A stretch of 64,000 nucleotides of DNA, taken from assembly GCA_036971615.1 (NCBI GenBank), contig JAYKKR010000005.1, positions 2,018,999-2,082,998 on the forward strand. The letters run 5' to 3'. The notes below the pieces were generated by a model, which was not told the origin of the DNA, did not search any database, and saw nothing but the letters and a program-made list of their open reading frames with translations. Positions 48,033 to 63,209 of this stretch are shown piece after piece (position 1 is the first letter of the stretch; every line of letters starts with the position of its first letter). A program made the position numbers and the translations under genes. This DNA is from Amyloporia xantha. Taxonomy: Eukaryota; Basidiomycota; Agaricomycetes; Polyporales; Adustoporiaceae.

Positions 48033-50447
48033 ATGGCGCCCGCTGCGATTCCCAATGTTATACAGGTATTCAGGCAAATCATTTCCTACTACCTGCGTGC
48101 TGATACGCTCCACTGTGGGCTTTAGTGCAACTGTTCCACAGATTTTGAACGCGAGATAAACGCTCTCCGAGATCCTATTTCCGTCGTTGAGACAGAGGAA
48201 ACATGGGACAACATAGCTCGTGCAATAACTCGTCTCACTGCCCTCGCAAGAGGCAATGCCTCCGAGTATTGCCTTGAGCTCATCGCAGCCCTCCGGTCAT
48301 TGTCTCGTCCCATCAATAGTGCGGCCAATTCTGAGCGGACGCGCCTGTCAGGTGTGGCCATCGAGCTCATGAACGTCCTCGCTGGCGTCCTAGAGCTTTC
48401 GTTCGAGCCCCTCATCCCCATTTTTATGCCCACCCTCCTTGCCCTATGCTCTCGATCGAACAAGGTGTTCATCTCCCGGTCCCGAGCTTGCATTCTGTCT
48501 ATCGTGGAAAACAGCCGTTCATCCTCTATTTTGCCATACCTGGCGGAATCCGTGAAAGACAAATCCACATCTCTACGCTTGGCTGCTGCAGAAAGTACTC
48601 TTGCTTGCCTAAATAGCTTCAATCCTCCTGATCTCGAAAGGGAGCCCCGAGCCCGCGAGATCGAGGCTATCATAAGATCAACTGCTACTGACGCCAGCGC
48701 CGATGTAAGGACAACAGGACGAAAGATTTTGAGGCCTACAAAGTTCTCTTGCCACATCGGGTGGATAGGTCTGTCAGTTCATCTGTATGGCACATCCTTG
48801 CGCTGATGTCACTACAGCTTCACTCAGCCTCTCACGCCGACAGTCAAGAAATATCTCAACATCAAGCCCAAGATAGCTTCGGGGAGTCACTCCAACCCGC
48901 CAAGTCGACCACAGTCTTCGCAGTCATTGAATTCACTGCAAGACCGACTCTCCAGGCCGCAGTTGTCGTCTTCTACGTCTGCTTTGGGAAAGATATCGGG
49001 CACACGTAGCTCCCAAAATGTGACTGCTCACGGGCGGTCTGCATCTTCTTCATCGGGTGGCCCAGCTACCAGCGCTGAAGTAAAGGGCACCCAAATGTCG
49101 GCCAAGTCAACAACTCTGGCACGTCGGCCTGCTGCGCAGCATCCACAGCAATCAGGCGGGGTTGTTAGAAAAGATATGCCTCCTCCTGATTTTGTTCCTA
49201 ATCGACCATTTGTTCCTTCATCAAGAACGGGAGGCAATTCCAGACGACCTCAGGCCACTGATGCGACAGATATACCCCTCCGAGAAGGTACTCACTCAGA
49301 TGCTGTTACGGCTGTCAGCGAACCGTCGTCCAGTACCACAGCATTACGACCTCGCTCGGAAACACTACAACCTGAACGGCATCCGTCTCGACCGCCAAGT
49401 GCTACTGGCGCTGCCCGTTCACTGGCTTCTCACGATTCGATGAAAGGTCTCAGGACTGGCCCCATTCGACCAACAGCGAACGAGGCCAGCATGCCACCGG
49501 TTCGGCCAAATTCAACAGAGCGAAAAGAGCGCGTCGTGGGCGGAGCTAGGCGCGTGTTGATATTGCCTCAGACAGACAGCATATCAGATGCACCGAGCGA
49601 ACCCAAACGCCATGTATCGGTAACCCAGTCCGATGCGGCAGTGCCTCCCAGCAAGGCTCCCGCCCCAAAGCCCAAGTCCGTAAGGGCAGCTTCAAGCACC
49701 AGAGTGCCTGCAGAACGCGGACAGCAGAGTAAAAACCACGAAAGCAAATGAGAAGGCCAGACCTGTGCACACTGCGAGTACACGGGCGACCACCGCGAAA
49801 CCGAAGGGTCGGATCGAACCTGCAGATCGAAAACCAGGAGGGCAATCTAAAAGCACGAAGACGCAGCATGGAGAAAAGCCTGTGAAGGCCAACGCCACGT
49901 CGATAGGCGGTACGGCACAACCCAATGTTCGCCAAGAACAGGAGACAGCTGCGTCGCAGCCGATCCCACCAGAATTGCCAGGTGACATACCGCCCGTAGA
50001 CGTGCCTCTCCCTCCCAGTCCCACACAAGCGTCCGTTCCTATGTTGGTTCCGCTGCCACCTTCTCCAATACCCAAGGAGACGGAAGAAATTCCAAGTGTT
50101 GTCACACCACGGCGCATGCCTGTGCATCTCGCTCACCTGACAGCATCTGAGCAGACTCCAATATCTGCACTCGTTGCTGATATCGAGCGGGGATTCCTGC
50201 AAACTCCGTATTCACCCTTTTCTCCTGTGAAGACCCAGCTTCGACCAGGATCAAGCTTGCCTTTTGTGCACCTCTGAAAGCACTCAATTTGACTACACTC
50301 ACTGGCCAGGACGATGGTCAGAACACAGCTGAAGGCATCAGAACAAGAGGTAATGACGATACGAGACATGAATCAAGACAAGCAGTTGGGCTGTCTGAAC
50401 CTGAAGATTGCAGACAGGCTCTGGAGGAATTGCAGGTCAACCACTGA
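48033..50447 (+). CDS. CLASP-type microtubule-associated protein
   Basis: Contains a CLASP_N/TOG array domain, which binds tubulin and promotes microtubule rescue. Exon 1 codes MAPAAIPNVIQ. The next gives CNCSTDFEREINALRDPISV, TWDNIARAITRLTALARGN, LSGVAIELMNVLAGVLELSF, RACILSIVENSRSSSILPYL and KDKSTSLRLAAAESTLACL, a HEAT-repeat pattern. It then has KIFEAYKVLLPHRVDR (after adding one T at 48727-48730) and, after an intron, PLTPTVKKYLNIKPKIAS. The remaining 500 residues are Ser/Pro/Arg-rich and disordered, a likely microtubule-binding region. Two further frame changes, at an A-run 49731-49735 and a T-run 50262-50265, are needed to reach the end RQALEELQVNH (stop 50445-50447). At roughly 750 residues it is short for a CLASP and seems to have only one TOG domain. 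Confidence 0.75.
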
Positions 50448-50686
50448 GCAGGATGGTGGGCAGGTATCAGAGTGTTGAGTTGAATTGATATCGGCAGGAC
50501 AATGTCTGTTTGCAACGCATCGTTTACGACATCTACATGTTATGAGTGTATGCTATTGATGCTCTAATCCATTTGTATGTGCTGACGCAAGCGATGGGGA
50601 CATGAATCTATACTATGAGGATCAGCAAAAGCAACGTTTGGATTGCACGGAACGTACAGCCGTAGTCAACGCGCACCGTCGCAACT

Positions 50687-51043
50687 CTAGTGTGTCAAAA
50701 ACCGCCTGCCCTTTGCACGTCGCCTGACGAGGATTTTTTGGCCGGATACGCTCCTCTTCCTGGCAAGAAAGCCGTGTTTCCGCTTCCTCTTGCGCTGAGA
50801 CGGCTGGTATTCAGTTCCGCGAGAAGCGTAACGCGCCTGCTGGAGGAGTGATAATATGGGAGAGATGGCGGTTGGCTGGAGCAGGGATGATGGTCCACAC
50901 AGGAGGCTTGGGAGTGATAGGGAAGGGCGGAGGCTGAAGGATGGAAGACGTGCGACTGCTGGAGCGGTGAAGACGCGAGACGCTGCAGGCAACGTCGGTG
51001 GGTGTGCGAGCCACCACGACAGCTGAACGGGAATGCGAGGCAT
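50687..51043 (-). CDS. MRPL34: Mitochondrial large-subunit ribosomal protein bL34m
   Basis: Single-exon gene. The C-terminal 43 residues are the unmistakable bL34 core: [20 protein letters not shown] followed by [19 protein letters not shown]. The first 75 residues are a long Ser/Leu/Pro-rich, Arg-containing presequence for import. The first ATG in frame is at 51041-51043 ([18 protein letters not shown]); no earlier ATG exists in frame. It is divergent from CLIP-170 with only 161 bp between start codons, so the two must share a compact promoter. Confidence 0.93.
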   Translation of the reverse strand: MPRIPVQLSWWLAHPPTLPAASRVFTAPAVARLPSFSLRPSLSLPSLLCGPSSLLQPTAISPILSLLQQARYASRGTEYQPSQRKRKRKHGFLARKRSVSGQKILVRRRAKGRRFLTH

Positions 51044-51204
51044 TCGAATGGGTCTGCGAGGGTGAGAGGCAAAGAGCAACCAGCCTGATCAAGCGTCCTC
51101 CCGCGTGACATGGCGCGTACCCGCGATCGACATAGGCCTCCGTTCAACTACCAGTCCCCCCCCTCTGCACCGACTGTCTTCGCGTCGTCTGCTCATGACC
51201 CGCC

Positions 51205-54200
51205 ATGTCCACTCCGACCCCTGGTAAAGCACGCCAGTCGGGTATTCCTACCCCCGGCAAACCGAGCAGCATTCCCACTCCAGGCAGGCCCCGTTCAACA
51301 TCCTCTGCTCTTCAATATCCCCCGCAGACACAGGACGACGCATACATCTCCAGGGCCTTTGCCGATGCCATAAAGGCTAACGATCCTGCCCTGCACCGTC
51401 CAGGACGCTCTAGCGATGTCTCCACCGCGTCCCTCTCGCCTTCATCTGCAGCCTACCCTCCTGCTCAGAACGGCAGGCGGTCCGTAGCAGGGCGTCCATC
51501 CTCTGTAGCCTCTTCTTCATCCGCTCTTAGCTCTGTTCCGCCCCGGACGCCTACGACGACGTCGAGATCTGCAGGTCCTCGTCCTGCCAGTCGCCAATCT
51601 GACGTCTTTGCTCGTAGTTCCAGCCGCGCGGGCAGAACCTTCGATGTGGGTGATAGTGTCCGCATCGAGTCCCTTGGTTATGAAGGGACGTTGAGATACC
51701 TTGGAGAAATTGACGGTAAACCCGGTCATTGGGCTGGTGTGGAATTGAGCGGAGGATTTTCTGGAAAAGGCAAAAATAATGGTGCTGTAAATGGGTGAGC
51801 TACTTGCTTCATCGCTTCCTACAGGCTGCGCTCGAGATTTTCGTTCAATGGTGAGCTGCAGCTGAAACATTGTCTGCAACCGGCGGACACTACATGTCAT
51901 ATGTAGCTACAGCCTTCGGACGAATATACTGGTTGTCCTTCTAATCCGAATGCTGGGACCTCATCTTCGTGTCATACTACGAACGCTAACGACCTGCGAA
52001 GAGCATACCATATGGGCCTTCTGCTTGCTCTACATGATTTCTTCTCATAACACTCATGTATTTCCTTTCATTCAGGAAGCAGTACTTCATATGTCCTTCC
52101 AACTGTGGTGTGTTCGTGGCCACGACCAAACTTTCTGCGCCAACGGCGGGCTACCTTCCAATGTCCCGTCCGTCATCTGTCGCCTCCTCCCGCAGTGGGC
52201 GTGTAACTCCCTCGTTCTCAATGTCAGGCCGGATCACTCCTTCTACCTCTACTACAATGTCAACTGGCCGCAAAACACCCTCAGTGTCCACGTCAAATGG
52301 TCGTGTAACGCCCTCTTTGAACAGTGGACGAATGACTCCATCTGCATCTACGGGACGTAGGACACCGGGGATAGGTCTCCATGTCTCGATCTCGTTCTGC
52401 GGCTGCTCACCAGACGCCGAGTGCGGTGACCCCAGTTCGTCCTGCAACATCACAGACTCCTATAACTCCAGGCTCGCGTGCCTCTAAATATATTGGGATG
52501 ACGGCAGAAACAACTCAGTTCGCGCGGCACTGGGGCAGTGAGCCCTTCGCGCAATTCTGTTGGCACGCAGAGTCCAACCCGATCTACTGGATTCTCTTCC
52601 CCCTATTCACGGGTCTACCCATCTTCCCTCTCCCATCTCGCCATACATCCTCCCCGTTCAATACCCCGAAAGCTGTCACAGGGGGACGCACATCGAACAT
52701 CGGAGTTGGCATGCCGTCTATCACTCCGTCCAAGACGCGACCCTCGCTCAATACCCCCGAGCAAGGGTTCCGAGTGCCGTTGCCATGCCGCCTCCTGCAT
52801 CTCCCTCCTTGAGTTCACAATTGGGTCGCTCTGTGTCGTTGACTGACCCTCATATGGCTGACAGGGCAGCTGGTTCACTGTCTGAGCTGGAAAACAACGG
52901 AAAGGCTTTGCAGGATAAGATTGCCGAACTCATGGCTGGAAAGATTCCCTCAGCGTCTCGCCCGACTTCATCAGCTTCGGTAGATTCAAACCTTACTGCG
53001 GAGCTTCAGAGCCAGGTGGAAAGGATGCAGACACAGTTAGCTTCTCTGGAGGACGAGAATGGACGTCTTCGAAATGTGGCCGGTGCTCAAGAGCAAGAGG
53101 CCTCTGCCGAGTGGAAAAACTCGTGACCGAGCAGAAGCAGAACGTAGCTCGCATTGCAGAGCTGGAGGCAGCGGTCCGATCAAACGAGCGACTAGTCAGC
53201 GAGAAGGAGACAACTATCGAGGGTCTGGAGCGAGCCGCGAAACAGACCGAACTTGATATAGACAAGATCAAGAACGATGCTGAGGCCCGGGCCAGGGATA
53301 TCCAATCCAAGCTGGACGACAAGGAGGCTCTTGTAATCAATCTCAAGGAGCTGATTGAAGCAAAGGAGGGACTCCAGACGGAAAATGACGCGGTACTGCA
53401 AGCCAAAGACGCTGAGATCGCGCTCCTGGAGGCTCGAGTGAAGAAGGCATACTCGGAACTTGAGGAGGAGAGGATGGAATTAGGGAATCAGGTCGATGAG
53501 TTGCGGAAAGCAGGACAGGTTTGTGCAAATTGGCTATCCACATGCGATGCGAATTCTTACTCTTTGGTACAGGAAACTATTGCCCTGTACGAAGAGCGTC
53601 TCAGTGCAGCTGATAGCCAGCGTTACGAACTCGAAGACTTGGTAGCTTCTCTTGAAGAACAGCTCCGCAAACAGGCGGACCCACCATCACCTACTTCTGC
53701 ACAACGGCAAGCTGCCTCCGCAATCGAGATCGACAACGAGACGCTTCGGGAGCAAGTGCAACATTTGCAGAAAAGAGTTGCCGTTCTGGAAGACCAGCTG
53801 GAAGAGGCTCACACCACGTTCGACAGAGAAGAAGCTGCGGTGCGTGACAGAATCAAGAGGTACAAGGAGAGGGAGGATAATATGAGGAAGGAGCTGGGCG
53901 AAGGCAGAAAAGAGGTCGATCGCGTCTCGAAGTCGGAAGAGAGTGCTCGCCAACGCATTGAGGAAATGGAAGAAGCCCTGCGGGAGAACACAGTAGCATT
54001 AGAGAACGCAAGAGCCGAGATTGAGGGTCTCCGAAGCGAGATTTCTGTGAGTATCCTCGCCGTTCGCCCTATTTGCCCACACACTGACAATAATATTCTG
54101 ATCAGGCTCTTGAAGGCATTACTTCTGGTATTACTGCGAGCAACTCGTCGGAGAAGGTGGCGGAATTGATGCAACGATCGGCCAATGAGCGTGTTCGGTT

Positions 54201-55591
54201 TGATGGAGGAGATTGCGAACCTCAAGCAGCAATTGGCTCAGGCACAAACGCAATCCAACGTTTCAACAAATGGCTCTATGGATAGAGAGTCAGGCGAGAC
54301 GGTGGAAGAGTTACGCCAACTTGTCAGTACTCTTGAGTCCGATAAGGCGTTGGTGAGTACGTTCCAGGACTTGTGCCATATGACCAGCTGATTCTGGGTG
54401 TAGTTGCAGCAAGCGTGTGATGAACGCACGGCAGATCTCGATAGCATGCGCAAGAAGCTCAATCGTGATATACCACTGAATGGCGTTGACTCCGGTAAAG
54501 GCACCCCTTCCAAGCACGATCTTGCAGCTGCTCGGGACGAGATCACTGGCCTGAAGTATGTCTCACTGTTTTTAATCCGGATCGGAGCCTGCAGTCGTTA
54601 ATCCTTATTACAGGCACATCGTCCAGGATTTGCAGAAAGAGAACTCGGCAGCCGCACAGCGGAACAAGGTTCTGGAATCTGAGAATAAACTGTTATTGTC
54701 AGAGACTGAGCAGCTCCGCGAGGTTGGTCTTTACGACTCGAGCGATGCCATCAACTGATGGTTTCGGCCAGGACCTCAAGGCACTCGAAGAAAATGTAGA
54801 ACAAAGCATCCTACGCGAAGAACAAGCATTAGTATCTGGGCACGATGAGGAGTCGCCCTCCAGTTCTGGGGCAATTGCTGCGCTGCAGAAGAAGTATGAG
54901 GTATGTGTTTTTGCGCCTTGTTGTATCGCGCAAGACCAAAAATATGGCTACCAGAGCGAACTGGAGCAAGTTCGCAAGAGGCTAATGGATAGTGAGATGA
55001 AGACTGCGCGGACGATACACGATGTACGTCAGGCTGCATAGCATGCTGAAGTCTTTCTCATCTTGCTTCCTGTTGCAGCTCAATAAAGAGATCGGGGAGC
55101 TGGAGACTCTGATCGAATCAAAGGTATTTACCGTGCCTTTGGGCTTTATGACTGGCCTGCTAATGTTGCTACGAACAGATTTACCGCGAAGTTTGTCCTC
55201 AGTCTTTGTTCCATTGATTACTCATTGCTGATTGGCTGAATATAGGACGAGCTCGAGCGCGAAGTCGAACGACTGAAGGACAAGCTGGCTCGGAGCCAGA
55301 AGAAGTCTTCCAAGACGTCGAGCGATCCACCACTCTCATCCTCGGAGGACCGCGTGACGAGTTCCAAGAAACATGCCGCAGAAGCCGCCGCCGGGACTGT
55401 ATGCGAGATCTGTGAGCGGCCGGGACATGACATTTTCACATGCGATTTGCTGAAGGAGGATGCGTCGCCGCTGACGATGGGGCCGGCTTCTGGCGACCGG
55501 GGTGAACGTGGATGAGGAGCTGTTTTGCGAGGACTGTGAGGGACGCGGGCACACGGCTGCAAATTGCCCGCACTCGCTGGACGTTTTCTGA
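51205..55591 (+). CDS. CLIP-170-type microtubule plus-end protein
   Basis: Plus-end tracking protein with one CAP-Gly domain, long coiled coil and two zinc knuckles. The N-terminus has SGIPTPGK and SSIPTPGR, matching the SxIP motif that binds EB1. CAP-Gly: VRIESLGYEGTLRYLGEIDG, HWAGVELSGGFSGKGKNNGA, then across an intron KQYFICPSNCGVFVATTKL. A Ser/Pro region follows with five GR-x-TPS repeats (52190-52370). The coiled coil runs from about 52860 to 55320. C-terminal zinc knuckles CEICERPGHDIFTC and CEDCEGRGHTAANC have CX2CX4HX4C spacing. About ten introns. Several frame breaks occur, for example around 52360, 52640-52780 and 53110; the last, at G-run 55499-55502, must lose a G to read into the second knuckle. 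The zinc knuckles and layout favour CLIP-170/Tip1/Bik1 over dynactin p150. Confidence 0.85.
52190..52370 (+). repeat. GR-x-TPS peptide repeats in CLIP-170
   Basis: Coding repeat: GRVTPS, GRITPS, GRKTPS, GRVTPS, GRMTPS and GRRTPG at intervals of 8-14 residues. Each copy carries a basic residue and a Thr-Pro, so it is a likely substrate array for proline-directed kinases next to the microtubule-binding head. Confidence 0.75.
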
Positions 55592-55963
55592 GGCGGATAT
55601 CTACATATCGCTCGTTCTGACTGACATTGGCTTTTCGGTGGTCGTTCATCTACCTTATACCATTATCTTCTACACTCTCCTTCAAGACCAAAACCATTGC
55701 TCTCGTGCCTTGGGATGCGCGGTTGATATACCTCTGCACGCCGCACACATGTGTATTCTAACCCATGCTGTCCTCTCATTTTCCTACAATTTGCTTTGCT
55801 AGCATACATACACCACTATAAATAATACAACAGACGATGTTTGTAACGTGCCTAATAGCGCATGCCGAAAAGACTGAAGACGGGTGTGAATCGGTCCGGG
55901 TTGGATTGCCGCTGCCGCGATAAGGCAGCCTGGTCGTTGCGAGCGACGGTGAGTACGAAGACC
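55592..55963. other. Intergenic region before the hydroxyproline dehydratase
   Basis: Holds the CLIP-170 3' region and the promoter of the next plus-strand gene. An in-frame ATG at 55862 would extend the next protein by 34 residues of basic sequence; I place the start at 55964 instead. Confidence 0.4.
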
Positions 55964-57348
55964 ATGGATATCTATAACAGCCTTGTGTCTGGCGCAAATG
56001 CAGAACTATGCACGATCCGGACTGTGGACATGCATACGTCTGGAGAGGTGGGTGCATTACTATATAGTGGAAAATTCACTCCATCTCAATGCCATTGACA
56101 TTCAGCCAACTCGCATCGTAGTATCAGGCTACCCGGCGCTCGAGGGGAGGACGCTGTTAGAAAAGCGGGCGTACGCACGCGAGCACCTGGATCATATACG
56201 GAAACGGTGAGCCTACATCACGTTCCCGGCTGGACAGCCACTAGACTTCATGGGCAGTCTTATGTGGGAACCACGGGGACACGGTGACATGTATGGGGCC
56301 ATTTTAGTACAGGAGACAGAGCTGACAGAGAGCGGAGAGGCGGACATTGGGGTGCTTTTCACTCACAATGGTGGGTGGTCGACCGAATCGCGCACCTGAG
56401 TCAGAAGCTGAACTGGGACAGAGGGATACTCGACGATGTGTGGACACGCGACGATTGCGCTGGGGCGACTTCTGGTGGATACGCAGGACGAAAGGGTATT
56501 TCCGCGGCGGAGGCATTTGGAATATGACAGAGAGAAGGAGGAGACGACGTTGCGACTGCATGCGCCGTGTGGGGTGGTGGTAGTGACCGTTCCAATGGTC
56601 GACGGCGCGGGGGGGACGAAGCGGTCGGATAATCGGCGGCGGGTGCGGTTTGTGAGCGTACCTAGCTTTGTGTCTGCACGCGACGTGGTGGTGGAGGTCG
56701 CGGAGGACAAGCAGTGGGCTGCGCTAAGAGAGAGGGCGGGGGACTGTGCGGGTGAACGTAGCGTATGGAGGGGCATACTACGCGTTTGTGAGCGCGGAGG
56801 AGCTGGGATTCCAGAGGGGCCTGTGGGGAGGAGGAGGATACACGCTCAAAGACCTGGACGAGGCGACGGCCGTCCTGAAGACGCTCGTCGCCGGTCGCCC
56901 AGAGCTGGTCGAGCACCCGACCGAGCGCCGGCTGCAGTATCTCTACGGCGTCATCGTCACCGACGCTCCGCCCGACGACCCCCGCTCCGACTCGGGGCTG
57001 AGCGTGTGCTTCTTCGCCGACCAGCAGATCGACCGGTCGCCCACCGGGTCCGGCGTCAGCGCACGCATCGCGCTCGCCGTCGCCGCGGGCAAGATGCGGG
57101 TGGGAGAGGGCGGGGAGTTCCATTCGGTGGTCAGTCTGGCCGACGCTGGGAGCGCGTTCGTGGGGACGGCGGTGGGGACGGAGGCAGTGGCGGGCCGGGA
57201 CGGGGGTCGGCGGTGGGATGCGGTCAGGGTGGCTGTCGAGGGCCGGGGGTTCTACACGGGAGCACACGCGTTTGTGGGAGAGGCGGAGGATGGCGTGGCG
57301 GGGGCTGGGCTGATGGTCCGGTTGCCAGATGGGGACACTCGTCCATGA
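55964..57348 (+). CDS. trans-L-3-hydroxyproline dehydratase (proline racemase family)
   Basis: Four exons. Motifs: [11 protein letters not shown], an intron, [60 protein letters not shown] spanning intron 3, with the first catalytic Cys in MCGH. Later come [20 protein letters not shown] and, near the C-terminus, [20 protein letters not shown]. In proline racemases the second catalytic residue is Cys (DRSPCGTG type); here it is Thr, which in known relatives gives dehydration of trans-3-hydroxy-L-proline to pyrroline-2-carboxylate instead of racemisation. So the enzyme probably uses collagen- or plant-derived hydroxyproline. A frame break at the G-run 56738-56742 must lose one G to join ERAG to [12 protein letters not shown] content rises sharply in the last exon. 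The start could also be at 55862. Confidence 0.85.
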
Positions 57349-57370
57349 CGTATGGTGATGTCATGTGCGC

Positions 57371-57381
57371 CATAATATATA
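57371..57381 (+). promoter_or_regulatory. TATA-like box before the OM14-like gene
   Basis: cataatatata lies about 65 bp before the ATG at 57445, the only AT-rich element in this 96-bp spacer between the hydroxyproline dehydratase stop and the next gene. Confidence 0.5.
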
Positions 57382-57444
57382 GCGCGTCCTCTGCCCGCGT
57401 CTACATCACATCGAATTCCACTCGTCTGACCCGCGCACTCAACC

Positions 57445-58461
57445 ATGTCCTACGCATCCGTCGCTGCTCAGAACGCGCCCCCCTCCTCAGAACAGGTCCT
57501 TTCATTCCTCCCCTTTTGTTCCTCATTCGTCTCACCCTTAACTTCATTCATCAGCCCTCAACCTGACCAGGCGCTCTTTACAACAGAGCCCCCTCCGCAG
57601 ACAACATCGCAGACGACGCAGCAAAAAGGGTCAATGTCGTCGCCCCCGACTTGCCGCTCAAACCCCGCCACCGTCACTTCCGGGAGACTGGCCCATACCC
57701 TCCCCTCTGAATCGTCGCCTTCGCACCCCCGCGGCGGAAAGAAGACTGCTAAACGGTACATTCACGACGTAGAGCAGGAAGGCTCCTACTTTCTGGGAGG
57801 TTGCAAAACACAGTATCTCTCTCCGTCCGGCAGTCGCAGGCGGCGCCTTCCTCGGCATTTGGGTATGTCCTCAAATCTATTTCTCGCAGCTTTGAGGTCC
57901 TTATGTCCCACAGTGAACGTCGGCCTCATTTCCCGCTGCCGGATATGCTTATTACACGCAGCCCCACCCTCCGTCGTGACACCCGTGCACTCGCCTCCAC
58001 GGCTGCTGCCGCCTTGGCGGTCCTCTCCGGCGGAGGTCCTATGGCGCAGAGAAGTACAGGCAGGACTCCCAGAGGCCAAGCTGAGGGAGCGCAAAGCCAA
58101 GCAAGAGGGTGCCGCCCTTTACCGATCGGCCAGAAGGAGCACATCCTTCGGGCCCTGGCGTCCTCGGCGGCCTTGTGGGTGTTGGTGAGTCCTCCATTTT
58201 AGCGTGTTCGTCAACCATACTGACGTGCTCGCATAGTGAAATGCGGGCATCCTTGGGGAACCCCTGTCGGTTACTTTGCATACACCCAGTGGGATCGCCG
58301 CTGGGACAGGCGTACGGTCTCTCAGCCGTGTCCGGGTCGGCCTCCTCACGCTCTGGTCCGGTGAAGGGTGCGTACATTGTCGCTCTCTTCATTCTGATTG
58401 TATGCTCATTGCGGCCTGCCGTAGGTACCTCACCGAGAAATACCGCGTGACAAGCCATTGA
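57445..58461 (+). CDS. OM14-like mitochondrial outer-membrane protein (frame-damaged)
   Basis: The start MSYASVAAQNAPPSSEQ, then an intron and PQPDQALFTTEPP, match basidiomycete proteins I associate with the OM14 outer-membrane family; I am unsure of the name. After a polar region (KTAKRYIHDVEQEGSYF) come two copies of one module: R-P-x-V-x-GG-x-x-G, an intron just before VN(V/A)GxL, GY-x-x-YTQ, R-x-DxR, a hydrophobic helix, and SGEGY-x-x-EKYR. Copy one is about 57790-58070, copy two about 58110-58450, ending YLTEKYRVTSH (stop 58459-58461). At least six one-base corrections are needed (for example near 57790, 57937, 57968 and 58035) to keep the helices open, so the listed span is not translatable as given. 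This is the start of the most error-dense part of the window. Confidence 0.55.
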
Positions 58462-58823
58462 GTGGTCGCGATGACTTGAACGGGATGATGTCGGGCTATA
58501 AGATAGGCAAGACGATTTATTTACTGTTAAAGTGCGTATTACTCCACTCCCTCTTCTTCAGCATTTCTGTACTATGACATACAGTATATTCGTTTTACGT
58601 CCAATTCAATGACATATGGATCTCGCTAGAATTAGCGTCGGCCTTACGCTTCTAACGGGAATAGATGACGGCGGCGCTTGTGCGGCGCGTGATAATGAAT
58701 GCCAGTGTACGTGACTACGATCGAGAACGTCCAATATTTCCGTGGGTTGTGACTCGCGGTCCATATATGCGCGCTATCCGTTATTCACCCTTCTTCCTCG
58801 TTTCCTTTCGTCCTCGCCCCAAG
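58462..58823. other. Intergenic region before alanyl-tRNA synthetase
   Basis: Gene-free. An ATG at 58665 opens a frame running into the synthetase exon, possibly an alternative start giving a mitochondrial form; the intervening residues are Arg-rich and lack acidic residues in part, but the frame quality here is too poor to decide. Confidence 0.35.
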
Positions 58824-62459
<3,636 letters not shown>

Positions 62460-63209
62460 TCGCGGAGCGAGTATTTCATGCGACAGACAGGATCGTCATG
62501 ATCGTATTCTTTGGACATGTAAAGGAAATATCACGCTACTGTTAGAGCAATGCATATCGGGACTTCCTAATTACTGTACTAATAATATGAGCGGGCGTAG
62601 GCCTGTGGCAGCTGCATCTATCAGACTGTACAACATCATAAGTGAACCTGATCTTAGGAAGAGAACTTCGTGTCAAATTTTTTCAGTCTGGTACGTAAAC
62701 ATCAAACTTCAGATGCTCTGCAAACTAGCTCTGTCAATTGCATACACTAATTGTTTGCGTGGAAGTTAGGATAGTATGTCAGATTGTTGACTACAAGATA
62801 ATACGAATTTTCATTCTAATTCTACTTACTGTGACAATAATAAGTCCCTGAGCTCCAGGACCCCGAAAGTTATAACCTTAAAGGGGAAATCGAGGTAAAT
62901 TCTATAGAATTTATGATGCGGAGATATCCGAATGCCATATCTGTCCATCGCCTCCGCTTCGGCACAGTGCTCGCCGTTGGCCTCGGAGTATGAAACGACT
63001 GGTGAGTTTCTCAAACAATTCAGCCCGTGCCAATGCGTCTGGAGCATGTCTGCCACGAGCCAGCACCAGATTGCACGTCTCAGGACATGTCAGGGAGACT
63101 TGGTCTGGGCTGGATGGCAGGCGTTGGGGTATCGGATGACAGTGCTCTGACCCGCGGCCTCTTCTTCGCGGGTCACAGAACTCCTCGATTCATCAATACC
63201 ACGCCCACG
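62460..63209. other. Intergenic region between AlaRS and RPS18
   Basis: AT-rich first half, then GC-richer sequence before the ribosomal gene. No open frame with a domain. The promoter and leader of RPS18 must lie in the last few hundred bases; I see no clear TATA box. Confidence 0.4.

Noticed and set aside
51205..55591. Dynactin p150 as an alternative identity
   Set aside because: CAP-Gly plus coiled coil fits both, but the two C-terminal zinc knuckles are a CLIP-170 feature and the dynactin-specific region is absent.
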